Below are positions 17,710 through 25,744 of a stretch of DNA of 64,000 nucleotides, piece after piece; positions within the stretch are counted from its first letter, which is position 1, and the number at the start of each line of letters is the position of its first letter. A program made the position numbers and the translations under genes. The stretch covers positions 3,720,001 through 3,784,000 of the forward strand of contig NZ_AP022610.1 of assembly GCF_010729665.1 (NCBI RefSeq), read 5' to 3'. The DNA is from Mycolicibacterium madagascariense (GTDB lineage Bacteria; Actinomycetota; Actinomycetes; Mycobacteriales; Mycobacteriaceae). The notes under the pieces were generated by a model. It saw only the letters and a program-made list of their open reading frames with translations, was not told the origin of the DNA and ran no database searches.

Positions 17710-18880
17710 CGGCGGCCGCCGCGTCGTAGCTGCACAGTCCGAGGTGGTAGCCGACCAGTTGAGCGGGCAGCAGGTATAGCAGGGGCGAAAGGGATTCCGG
17801 CACGTTCGGCAGCGCGATGACTTGCCCGCCGCAGTCGCCGAAGGCGCGTTCGGCCTCGGAGGTCACGACGTAGAGCCGGCCGCCCCACCGCAGCGCGTCG
17901 CGTGCGGTGTCGACCGCGCGCGGCACGCAGGGACCGGCCGGGGCGAACAGGACGAGCGGTTCGTCCGCCTTCTGAGAGTTGTAGTGGTGGTACTCCTCGA
18001 CCTGGATCTCGGTCGCGTGCAGGGTCGTGCACTCCTTGACCTTCGCGGCGCCGACGATCGCGGTCGCCAGGTTGGGCCCGCCGCCGGAGAACAGCACGTG
18101 CCGAACGCCCGCGGCGACCTCGTGCTCGGCGATGGCGGCCACCACCGGGTCGAGCCGATTCAGTTCGTCGGTCATCAGGTCCGGCAGCGCGTCGAACGCC
18201 GCGCGGAGTTCGGCGGCCGCGGCCGGGACGCGACGCTCGCCGACGCGGATCGCGAGTTCGAGCAGCAGGGCCAGCGCGGCGGTGGACGACTGGGTGGGCC
18301 ACCCGACGCGCGTCGCCTCGATCTTCAGGGCGACGCTGGCCTCGGTCTGCAGCGTCGAGCCGGCGGTATTGGTGATGGCAACGGTATACGATCCGCGGTG
18401 CTGGGCGGCGAGGAGCGCTTCGACAGTCCGCGTCGTCTCCCCCGAGCTGGACAACGCCACGACCGCCGTGTCCGGATCGGCGAGACGGGACTGGTAATAG
18501 GCGAACTCGAGGCTCTGCACGGGTTCGCACGGCACGCCGAGCATGCCCTCCAGCGCGTCGCGCGCGGCGACCATCACGGCCAGGGAGTCACCGCAGCCGA
18601 CCAGCACCACGCGGCGCACTCCGCCGGCGAGCCGGTCGGCGATCGCGTCGAGCGTCGTGGCGTTGAGCTGCAGCGTCGCCCGGATGGCCGCCGGCTGACC
18701 GAACAGCTCGGGCCCGGTGGCCCGGACGCGGTGTCGCAGTTTTTCGTCGAGCGGATCGTTGCTCGGCAATGCCAGGATGTGGGCCCGTTCGGCGTCGGAG
18801 ACGCGTTGCACGACGGCGCGCTGACGATCGTCGAGCAGGCCGTTCGCGGGGTCCAGTAGCGGGCTGGCGAGTGTCGTCAT
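17702..18880 (-). CDS. SIS-domain sugar-phosphate deglycase/isomerase (FrlB/AgaS-like)
   Basis: The protein has 392 residues from ATG 18880. It has two SIS domains and no glutamine-amidotransferase domain, so it is not a full GlmS. The first domain has VVLVGCGDSLAVMVAARDALE near residue 97 and the phosphate-binding SSSGETTRTVEAL near 150. The second has EIQVEEYHHYNS near 315, where Glu and His are candidates for the isomerase/deglycase chemistry. FrlB-type proteins split fructosamine 6-phosphates into glucose 6-phosphate and amine. It is the first gene of the ten-gene operon, 62 bp downstream of the palindrome at 18942-18955. The exact substrate is unproven. Confidence 0.85.
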   Translation of the reverse strand: MTTLASPLLDPANGLLDDRQRAVVQRVSDAERAHILALPSNDPLDEKLRHRVRATGPELFGQPAAIRATLQLNATTLDAIADRLAGGVRRVVLVGCGDSLAVMVAARDALEGMLGVPCEPVQSLEFAYYQSRLADPDTAVVALSSSGETTRTVEALLAAQHRGSYTVAITNTAGSTLQTEASVALKIEATRVGWPTQSSTAALALLLELAIRVGERRVPAAAAELRAAFDALPDLMTDELNRLDPVVAAIAEHEVAAGVRHVLFSGGGPNLATAIVGAAKVKECTTLHATEIQVEEYHHYNSQKADEPLVLFAPAGPCVPRAVDTARDALRWGGRLYVVTSEAERAFGDCGGQVIALPNVPESLSPLLYLLPAQLVGYHLGLCSYDAAAAGG

Positions 18881-18941
18881 CCGGTCGGGATCCCCCGTCT
18901 CTCGGTCGGTCGCGAGGGCGGCGGTCACCCTCTGATGTCCG

Positions 18942-18955
18942 AACGGTATACCGTT
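18942..18955. promoter_or_regulatory. Perfect 14-bp palindrome, candidate GntR operator
   Basis: AACGGTATACCGTT is perfectly self-complementary. It sits in the 109-bp gap upstream of the SIS gene that opens the ten-gene operon. The GGTATACC core fits the GT...AC symmetry of FadR-type GntR operators, and a GntR/FCD gene closes the same operon. Binding and the identity of the regulator are inferred. Confidence 0.6.
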
Positions 18956-18989
18956 TTTGTTTCCGGGATGTGACGAAACTGCGGGCGGA

Positions 18990-19604
18990 CTAGACCGGCC
19001 GGTGCGCCCGCACCGCCGCCGCCATGGGCGCGTCCCCGTCGGCGGAGAAGCCGGCGACGACACCGTCGACGTCGGCCGCCGGTCGGTTTTGGCTGAGCTT
19101 GACCTTCGCGTCGATGCGCGTGATGGCCACCTCGACGCCGACGATCGCCCGCAGTTGTCCGGCCACGAACCGCTCCGGTGCGTCGTCGACCGACCACGGG
19201 GTGGGCCGGTCGCGCTCGTGGACGTCGGTGAGCCGACGGACCAGGTCGTCCAGCCAGGCCACGTCGTCGTGGATGGTCACGACGCCGTGGACGTGGGCCG
19301 TCACGTAGTTCCACGTCGGCACGACACGGCCGTGCTCGGCCTTGCTCGCGTACCAGGCGGGCGTGACGTAGGCGTCCGGACCGCGGACGATGACCATCGC
19401 CTCGGCACCGTCGATCGTGCGCCAGTGGTCGTTGTTGCGCGCGAAATGTCCTTGCAGCAAGCACTTTTCGTGGTCGTAGACGAACGGCAGCATGGTCGCC
19501 TCGAGCCCGCCCGGGCCCGCGGTGACGAGGTCGGCGGCGCTGCCCTGCGACAGCAGCTCCCGAACGTCGTCATCGGTGGCGGCGAAGTGCGCGGGCACGT
19601 ACAT
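18990..19604 (-). CDS. PaiB-like FMN-binding split-barrel protein
   Basis: The protein has 204 residues from ATG 19604. The family signature MYVPAHFAATDDDVRELL opens the protein. Further PaiB hallmarks are YVTPAWYASKAEHGRVVPTWNY near residue 82 and AITRIDAKVKLSQNR near 165. PaiB proteins were first described as negative regulators of sporulation and protease genes in Bacillus. The fold is an FMN-binding split barrel, so an oxidoreductase role is equally possible. It is monocistronic, and diverges from the zinc-ribbon SDR gene across 115 bp. Confidence 0.87.
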   Translation of the reverse strand: MYVPAHFAATDDDVRELLSQGSAADLVTAGPGGLEATMLPFVYDHEKCLLQGHFARNNDHWRTIDGAEAMVIVRGPDAYVTPAWYASKAEHGRVVPTWNYVTAHVHGVVTIHDDVAWLDDLVRRLTDVHERDRPTPWSVDDAPERFVAGQLRAIVGVEVAITRIDAKVKLSQNRPAADVDGVVAGFSADGDAPMAAAVRAHRPV

Positions 19605-19719
19605 GCCCCATGATGGCACGGCAACGGGCCTGCGTCCGTTCCACGCCGCACGGGGTTCACCGCGCTCACCCGGGCAGCGGTGCAGCTCGACACCGGCCGA
19701 CGGCCAGTACTCTTCCTGC

Positions 19720-21138
19720 GTGAGCGCGATCGATCCCGACGAACTGAGCACGTGCCTCGCGGTGTTGTCGCAGGTCGAATCGCTGCCACCGGAGCACCCC
19801 GACGCCGTCGCCGTGCGTCGCGCCACCGCAGGCCTCTTCAAGGCCGTCAAGCAGGCCAGGCGGCACGCCAAACGGTCCGCGGTGACCGCCGCCGACCGCG
19901 CCGTCATCGCCGCCACCGCCACCGGCGCCCCCGGTCGGATCGACGACGAGACCCGCGGCCTGCCACTGGTCTCCACCACCGCGGGCGCCACCGCCGGGAC
20001 CCTGCTGCGATCGCGCGCCTGCTACGCGTGCAAGAACCACTACACCCAGGTCGACGCGTTCTACCACCAGCTCTGTCCCGGCTGCGCGACCGTCAACCGC
20101 GCCAAGCGCGAGGCCCGCACCGATCTGACCGGACGCCGCGCGCTGCTCACGGGCGGCCGCGCGAAGATCGGCATGTACATCGCGCTGCGGCTGCTGCGCG
20201 ACGGGGCGCACACGACGATCACGACGCGCTTTCCCCACGACGCGGTGCGACGCTTCACCGCGATGCCCGACAGCGCCGACTGGCTGCACCGCCTGCGGGT
20301 GGTGGGCATCGACCTGCGCGACCCGGCCCAGGTCGTGGCGCTCGCCGACGCCGTGGCCGAGCAGGGGCCGCTGGACATCCTGATCAACAACGCCGCCCAG
20401 ACGGTGCGCCGCTCCCCCGGGTCCTATGCGGCACTCGTCGAGGCGGAGCGCAGGTCACCGGCCGAGCTGGTCGACGTCGTCACGTTCGACCACGTCAGCG
20501 ACGCCCACCCCGCGGCGCTGGCCGGCAGCCTCGCCCAGCATCGGGCGCCGCACGCACTCACCGAGCTGGCGCTCACCGCCTGCAGCGCGTCGCCCGCCCG
20601 CGTCGCGGCAGGCACCGCCATCGACGCCGGGGGCCTGCTGCCCGACACGGCGGCGGTCAACAGTTGGACCCAGCGCGTCCACGAGGTCGACGTGATGGAG
20701 CTGCTCGAGGTGCAGCTGTGCAACCAGACCGCGCCCTTCATCCTGGTCAGCCGGTTGCGCCCGGCGCTGGCCGCCTCGACCGCCCGCCGCAAGTACGTCG
20801 TGAACGTCTCGGCGATGGAGGGTCAGTTCAGCCGGGCCTACAAGGGCCCGGGGCATCCGCACACCAACATGGCCAAGGCCGCGCTGAACATGCTCACCCG
20901 CACCAGCGCCGCCGAGATGCTCGAGCGCGACGGCATCCTCATGACGGCCGTCGACACGGGCTGGATCACCGACGAGCGTCCGCACCCCACCAAGATGCGC
21001 CTGGCGGACGAGGGTTTTCACGCCCCGCTGGACCTCGTCGACGGCGCGGCGCGCGTGTACGACCCGATCGTGCGCGGCGAATCCGGTGAGGACGTGCACG
21101 GCTGCTTCCTGAAGGACTACTCCCCGAGCAACTGGTAG
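19720..21138 (+). CDS. SDR-family oxidoreductase with N-terminal zinc-ribbon-like domain
   Basis: The protein has 472 residues from GTG 19720. The first 90 residues are helical and Ala-rich. A four-cysteine knuckle follows, C101-x2-C104 and C119-x2-C122, which should bind zinc. A Rossmann domain then begins with TGGRAKIG at 144-151 and contains NNAAQ. At the SDR active site the expected Tyr-x3-Lys is replaced: Lys is retained in NMAKAAL, but the residue four before it is Thr. A Tyr-Lys pair lies ten residues upstream (SRAYKG). The unusual length comes from the N-terminal domain and an insertion around residues 235-310. The substrate is unknown. Confidence 0.8.
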   Translation: MSAIDPDELSTCLAVLSQVESLPPEHPDAVAVRRATAGLFKAVKQARRHAKRSAVTAADRAVIAATATGAPGRIDDETRGLPLVSTTAGATAGTLLRSRACYACKNHYTQVDAFYHQLCPGCATVNRAKREARTDLTGRRALLTGGRAKIGMYIALRLLRDGAHTTITTRFPHDAVRRFTAMPDSADWLHRLRVVGIDLRDPAQVVALADAVAEQGPLDILINNAAQTVRRSPGSYAALVEAERRSPAELVDVVTFDHVSDAHPAALAGSLAQHRAPHALTELALTACSASPARVAAGTAIDAGGLLPDTAAVNSWTQRVHEVDVMELLEVQLCNQTAPFILVSRLRPALAASTARRKYVVNVSAMEGQFSRAYKGPGHPHTNMAKAALNMLTRTSAAEMLERDGILMTAVDTGWITDERPHPTKMRLADEGFHAPLDLVDGAARVYDPIVRGESGEDVHGCFLKDYSPSNW

Positions 21139-21839
21139 TGACCGACGACGATCCCGATCGCGGCGACGGCGCCCCCGCGCCCTCGCGACGGCGGCACGTC
21201 ATCCGGCTCGCGGTGTTCGCCCTGTTCCTGCTCGGGCTGTTCTACCTGGTGGCGGTCAGCCGGATCGTCGACGTGGACGACGTGCGGCGCGTCGTCGCCG
21301 CGACCGGGCCCGCCGCCGCGCTGACCTACGTCGTGCTGTCGGCCTGCCTCGGCGCGATCTTCGTGCCGGGGTCGATCCTCGCCGCAGGCAGCGGCGTGCT
21401 GTTCGGTCCGGTGCTGGGGACGTTCGTGACGCTGTTCTCCGCGGTCGGCACGGCGGTCGTCACCAGCCAGGTCGGCAGGCGCGCGGGCCGCGACAGTGCG
21501 CGGGAACTGCTCGGCGCCCGCCGCGCCGAGCGCCTCGACGCACTCGTCCAGAAGCGCGGACTGTGGGCCGTCGTCGGCCAACGCTTCGTGCCGGGCGTCT
21601 CCGACGCGCTCGCGTCCTACGCGTTCGGTGCCTTCGGAATTCCCCTGTGGCAGATGGCCGTTGGCGCCTTCGTCGGCTCGGCGCCGCGCGCGTTCGTCTA
21701 CACCGCGCTCGGCGCGTCCATCGCCGACCTCTCCGCTCCGCTGGTCTACGCCGCGATCGCGGTGTGGTGCGTGACCGCCGTGGTGGGCGCCTTCGCCGCG
21801 CACCGGGGGTATCGGGCCTGGCGCAACCGCCCGCGCTAG
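21138..21839 (+). CDS. VTT/TVP38 (DedA-like) membrane protein
   Basis: This 233-residue integral membrane protein starts at a GTG that shares one base with the stop codon of the SDR gene (TAGTG), so the two are coupled. A first helix near residues 22-42 is followed by the VTT (SNARE-associated) domain: the VPGSILAAGSGVLFGPVLGT segment near 77 and RFVPGVSDALASYAFG near 150 are typical re-entrant loops. Members are linked to lipid scrambling or flipping. Its stop codon overlaps the stop codon of the convergent glycosidase gene at CTAG. Confidence 0.85.
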   Translation: MTDDDPDRGDGAPAPSRRRHVIRLAVFALFLLGLFYLVAVSRIVDVDDVRRVVAATGPAAALTYVVLSACLGAIFVPGSILAAGSGVLFGPVLGTFVTLFSAVGTAVVTSQVGRRAGRDSARELLGARRAERLDALVQKRGLWAVVGQRFVPGVSDALASYAFGAFGIPLWQMAVGAFVGSAPRAFVYTALGASIADLSAPLVYAAIAVWCVTAVVGAFAAHRGYRAWRNRPR

Positions 21840-22975
21840 CCGTTCACGACGGGTGCGCTCGTCAGGTTCCTGATCGTCTGGATCTCGCTGTCGCGGTAGG
21901 GGCGTCCGTCGGGCTGCAGGAGGTCGCTGAACCAGAGCTTCGGGGCACTGGCGTAGGGGTGGTCCCACGAATCCCACGGCAGGTAGGTCTGGGTCCGGCC
22001 GGCGACCAGCCCCCAGTTGAAGGCACCGACGTTGTGCTGCTTGGCGACGGGCAGGATGCCCTCGACGGTGCTCCCCAGGGGTCGGGCGAGGTACTCGGTG
22101 CACATGATGGGCCGACCCAACGGCGCGAGTTCGGCGATGCGCGACTCGAATTCGGCCGGCTTGGCATAGGAGTGGAACGTGATGACGTCGGAGTTGTCGA
22201 GCTGGATGCCGGCGATCGCACTGCGGCTGCCCGCATCCCACGCGCCCTGCCACACGCCGCTGGTCAACGGCTGCACCGGGTCGACAGCGCGGGCCCACTG
22301 AAACACCCTGGGCAACAGGGCGGTTACCACGTCGACCTTGTCGGCCCGCTCGGTCTTGCGGTACACCTTCGCGGGGTTGTCGGGCTCGTTCCACAGGTCC
22401 CATCCCAGGACCCGTGGATCACTGCGAAATTGACCGATCACCCCGGTGACGTACTGCTGCAGGGTGGCCGCGTAGCGCGGATCGTCGATGCGATCCGCGC
22501 CCGGGCTCTGGACCCATCCGGAGTTGTGCACGCCGACGACCGGTGCGTGCTGGGGTCCCAACTTCGGATGCGGGTCCCAGCACGAGTCGAACAGCACGAA
22601 GAGGGGCTTGATGCCGTGGCTCGCGGCGATGCCGACGAACTGGTTGAGCCGTCGCTGGAAGGCGCCGCTGTCCTGCGCCCACAGCAGGTCGTGCAGGAAG
22701 ACCCGCACGCTGTTGAAGCCGACGACCCTCGCCGACGCCAGCTCCGCGTCGATGCGCGACGGGTCATAGGTGCCCTGCTGGAACATCTCGATCTGGTTGA
22801 TCGCGTTTGCCGGAATGTAGTTGGCACCGACCAGCCAACCCTGTTGCTGATACCAGCTGTTGGCCCGCTCGGCCGACCACCTGCCCGTATCGGCTGAGGC
22901 CAGCGGCAACTGCGCCAGCGCGGCCCCGGCTGCCAACACCAGTGGAAGTTTGAGGGCCGTTCGGCGGTGCACCAC
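21836..22975 (-). CDS. Exported GH5-like glycoside hydrolase (Rv3096-like)
   Basis: This 379-residue protein starts at GTG 22975 with a signal peptide that carries a twin arginine (HRRTALKLPLVLAAG). The TIM-barrel active site is visible: the acid/base Glu in GWDLWNEPDNP near residue 195, and the nucleophile Glu in IMCTEYLARP near 283. The length and architecture match M. tuberculosis Rv3096, annotated as a possible xylanase-like protein. It probably hydrolyses a beta-linked polysaccharide outside the cell, from plant matter or the cell's own envelope. The substrate cannot be read from sequence. Confidence 0.85.
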   Translation of the reverse strand: MVHRRTALKLPLVLAAGAALAQLPLASADTGRWSAERANSWYQQQGWLVGANYIPANAINQIEMFQQGTYDPSRIDAELASARVVGFNSVRVFLHDLLWAQDSGAFQRRLNQFVGIAASHGIKPLFVLFDSCWDPHPKLGPQHAPVVGVHNSGWVQSPGADRIDDPRYAATLQQYVTGVIGQFRSDPRVLGWDLWNEPDNPAKVYRKTERADKVDVVTALLPRVFQWARAVDPVQPLTSGVWQGAWDAGSRSAIAGIQLDNSDVITFHSYAKPAEFESRIAELAPLGRPIMCTEYLARPLGSTVEGILPVAKQHNVGAFNWGLVAGRTQTYLPWDSWDHPYASAPKLWFSDLLQPDGRPYRDSEIQTIRNLTSAPVVNG

Positions 22976-23066
22976 GCCACCCTAATTTGCCCGTGGGACC
23001 AGACCCCGACCCAGAATCGATTCGCAATCGTTCGGGCGGTGAATCGTTACCGGCGCCGCGCCGGTG

Positions 23067-23360
23067 TCAGCAGCCGAGCTCCTCGGCGGCGGCCGCCGAG
23101 ATCTCGAACGCCACGGCGACGGTGACGGCGAGGTCCTTGACGATCATCGGGATCGCGTCGCCGACGGGACGCCCGGCGCTCACGAACCGGCACACCTTGT
23201 GTCCCTCGGGCAGCAGCTGCGCCGGGGTCAGGAAGGGGAACTGCGACTCCAACCGGTCGACGTAGGAGGCCTCGCTGGCCGACGCGGACGGTGCGACACC
23301 GAGGGCCATGCCGAGCGCCAGCACCACCAAGACCGCTGCCTTCGAGACCACTGCCGTCAT
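23067..23360 (-). CDS. DUF732 secreted protein
   Basis: The protein has 97 residues from ATG 23360, preceded by GAGAGGAA at good spacing. A Sec signal peptide (residues 1-28, ending SASAS) precedes a short mature domain of the mycobacterial DUF732 family. That domain carries YVDRLESQFPFLTPAQLLPEGHKVC, and a second Cys closes the protein and probably forms a disulfide with the first. The function of the family is unknown. It diverges from the coiled-coil protein at 23516. Confidence 0.88.
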   Translation of the reverse strand: MTAVVSKAAVLVVLALGMALGVAPSASASEASYVDRLESQFPFLTPAQLLPEGHKVCRFVSAGRPVGDAIPMIVKDLAVTVAVAFEISAAAAEELGC

Positions 23361-23515
23361 CGCGTTCCTCTCGTCGGCCGTCAGACTAAGGCAGCAACGG
23401 ACCGTTGCCATCGAGTTTGCGAAAAGCGTCGCGCCCCGGGCCCCGGAGTCGACACGACCGACGCCGAAGGCCACCATCGCGAGCGCGTCGAGAGGAGCCG
23501 CGTTACGGTTCGTCG

Positions 23516-23800
23516 ATGACGACTGCTGCGGCACGCCTGCCCGGTGACGACGGCCTGGCGGCGGACGCGATGCAGGCGGCCTACTTCCGCGGGACCCTCG
23601 TCGACGAGCGTCAGCAGGTCGCCGCGCACGTCGCCGAGCACCGCGACGAGATGGCCCGCTGCCTGACGTCCGGTTCGGCGTCGGCGGTCACGCACCTGCG
23701 TGCGCAGGTGGCCTCGATGGAGGCCGAGCTGCTCTACCTCGACGAGCTCATCGCGGGGCTCGACCGTCGGTTCGCGACGTCGTGGTCGGTGCGGGACTGA
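23516..23800 (+). CDS. Small helical protein of unknown function
   Basis: This protein of 94 residues starts at ATG 23516. An AGAGGAG lies 18 bp upstream, rather far for a ribosome site, so the start is uncertain. The sequence is mostly heptad-like helix from about residue 20 to 86 (VDERQQVAAHVAEHRDEMAR, then VASMEAELLYLDELIAGLDR), so it may form a short coiled coil. It has no signal peptide or membrane segment. It is followed at 42 bp by the STAS gene and may be cotranscribed with it. I do not recognise a family. Confidence 0.65.
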   Translation: MTTAAARLPGDDGLAADAMQAAYFRGTLVDERQQVAAHVAEHRDEMARCLTSGSASAVTHLRAQVASMEAELLYLDELIAGLDRRFATSWSVRD

Positions 23801-23842
23801 CACTCGGCGGCGGGCCGCGCGCGTCGCGGCTAGGTTGAGCCC

Positions 23843-24211
23843 GTGGACGATTCCGCCGCGGCGCCGGGGCCGAACCTCGACGTGCAGCCGTCGACGAAGG
23901 CCGGGATCCGCATCCTGACCGTGCGCGGCGCCCTCGACCTGAGCACCGCGCCGGTGCTGTCCGCCGCCATCGCCGACAGCCTGCACGACCCCTACACCGC
24001 CATCGTCGTCGACCTCTCCGAGCTCGAGTTCCTGGCGTCGGCCGGCATGACGGTGCTGCTCGAGGGGCACGGCGCCGCCGGGGACGTCGGCAAGGAACTC
24101 GGTGTGGTGGCCGACGGGCCGGGCACCAGCCGCCCGATCACGATGATGGGCGTCGATCAGGTGGTTCCGCTCTACGCCAGTCTGGACGCGGCGCTGACCG
24201 ATCTGCGCTGA
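23843..24211 (+). CDS. STAS-domain anti-anti-sigma factor
   Basis: This 122-residue single STAS domain follows a short disordered N-terminus. The phosphorylatable serine region ELEFLASAGMTVLLEGH is intact, with Ser66 at the position that anti-sigma kinases modify. In the family the dephosphorylated form binds the anti-sigma kinase and frees the sigma factor, and SpoIIE/PP2C phosphatases reverse the modification. No anti-sigma kinase gene is adjacent. The phytochrome-PP2C protein at 33132 lies about 9 kb away and is a possible partner, which is inference only. Confidence 0.88.
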   Translation: MDDSAAAPGPNLDVQPSTKAGIRILTVRGALDLSTAPVLSAAIADSLHDPYTAIVVDLSELEFLASAGMTVLLEGHGAAGDVGKELGVVADGPGTSRPITMMGVDQVVPLYASLDAALTDLR

Positions 24212-24301
24212 GCCCCACCCGTGGTTTGCCGGGCGGGTGGAGGGGAACGGTAGCGTCGTGTCAGTGGCCAGACGAGGTAGGCGTGTTCGAGGGATGACCT
24301 C

Positions 24302-25738
24302 GTGAGTTCGACAGCGACGGCTGCGGTCGGGTTCCGCTCCGAACGCGGACCGGTCCTCATCTCAGTGATGCTCAGCACCGGGTTGGTCGCCATCGATTCG
24401 ACGGTGTTGGCCACCGCGGTGCCCTCGATCGTCGGCGAGCTGGGCGGCTTCCACCAGTTCCCCTGGCTCTTCTCGGCGTATCTGCTGGGCCAGGCGGTCA
24501 CCACGCCCATCTACGCGAAGCTGTCCGACGTCTACGGCCGCCGACCGATCATGCTGCTGGGCATCGCGCTGTTCCTGCTGGGGTCGATCCTGTGCGCGGT
24601 GGCGTGGAACATGTTGGCGCTGATCATCTTTCGGGCCGTGCAGGGTCTCGGCGCGGGCGCGGTCCAACCCACGGCGATGACGATCGTCGGTGACGTCTAC
24701 ACGGTGGCCGAGCGCGCCAGGGTGCAGGGTTACCTCGCCAGCGTGTGGGCCATCTCGTCGGTCGTCGGTCCAATGCTGGGCGGCGTCTTCTCCCAGCTGG
24801 GCATCTGGCGCGGGGTGTTCCTCATCAACATCCCGCTGTGCCTGGTGGCGGCGTGGATGTTCAATCGTCACTTCCACGAGGCGATCGTCCGGCGCCACCG
24901 ATCGGTCGACTCCCTCGGCGCCCTGCTCCTGGCCCTGGCCATGACGTCGCTGGTGCTCGGCGTCCTCGGCGGCGGGCAGAGCTGGGCCTGGGCGTCGGCA
25001 CCCAGCATCGGCGCGTTCGTCGCGGGCGCGGTGCTGCTGGTCGCCTTCGTCCTCGTCGAGCGACGCGCCCCCGAGCCGGTCCTGCCGCTGTGGGTGTTCT
25101 CGCGGCGACTGCTGTGCGTGACCACCATCGTGGCGTTCGGCGTCGGCGCCATCCTCATGGGGTTGACGTCCTACGTGCCGACCTATCTGGAGGGCTCGCT
25201 GCGCATCGCGCCCCTGATCGCCGGTCTCGCGCTGGCCGCCCTCACGCTGGGCTGGCCCGCCACCGCGGCCATCGCCGGACGGTTCTACCTGCGGTGGGGC
25301 TTCAAGACCACGGCCGCGATCGGCGTCACGCTGGTGATCATCGGCTCGATGGTCCTGGCGGCCATGGCGCACCATCCCGTCGTCGCGGTGGTGGCCACGG
25401 CGTGTCTGGTGATCGGCGGTGGCATGGGGTTGCTCGCGGTGCCGACGCTGATCGCGGCCCAGTCCAGCGTCGGGTGGCACGAGCGGGGTGTGGTGACGGG
25501 CAACAACATGTTCGCCCGCTCCCTCGGCAGCGCCGTCGGGGTGGCCGTCTTCGGTGCGATCGCGAACTCCATCTTCGGTCCCGGCGACATCCGCGCCGTC
25601 GGCCCGGTCGCGATTCAGGCGGGCTCGGCCGCGGTGTTCCTCGGCGTGGTGGTGGTCGCCGCCGCGACGGCCGCCGCGGTGTTCGCCATGCCCCGCACAC
25701 CGGTCGCGCAGGCGGCCGCCGCCGACGAGCCGTCGTAG
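24302..25738 (+). CDS. MFS multidrug exporter, DHA2/EmrB type
   Basis: This 478-residue protein starts at GTG 24302, about 8 bp after GAGGG. It has about 14 predicted membrane helices, the number expected of DHA2-type exporters. Motif A is clear (YAKLSDVYGRRPIMLLG near residue 68), and an SPG-like motif C follows (SVVGPMLGGVFSQ near 155). Motif D1-like LSTGLVAIDSTVLATAVPSIVGEL opens the first helix. It would export drugs or metabolites by proton antiport. It converges with a second, unrelated MFS gene, with only 6 bp between them. Confidence 0.9.
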   Translation: MSSTATAAVGFRSERGPVLISVMLSTGLVAIDSTVLATAVPSIVGELGGFHQFPWLFSAYLLGQAVTTPIYAKLSDVYGRRPIMLLGIALFLLGSILCAVAWNMLALIIFRAVQGLGAGAVQPTAMTIVGDVYTVAERARVQGYLASVWAISSVVGPMLGGVFSQLGIWRGVFLINIPLCLVAAWMFNRHFHEAIVRRHRSVDSLGALLLALAMTSLVLGVLGGGQSWAWASAPSIGAFVAGAVLLVAFVLVERRAPEPVLPLWVFSRRLLCVTTIVAFGVGAILMGLTSYVPTYLEGSLRIAPLIAGLALAALTLGWPATAAIAGRFYLRWGFKTTAAIGVTLVIIGSMVLAAMAHHPVVAVVATACLVIGGGMGLLAVPTLIAAQSSVGWHERGVVTGNNMFARSLGSAVGVAVFGAIANSIFGPGDIRAVGPVAIQAGSAAVFLGVVVVAAATAAAVFAMPRTPVAQAAAADEPS

Positions 25739-25744
25739 CGGGCG

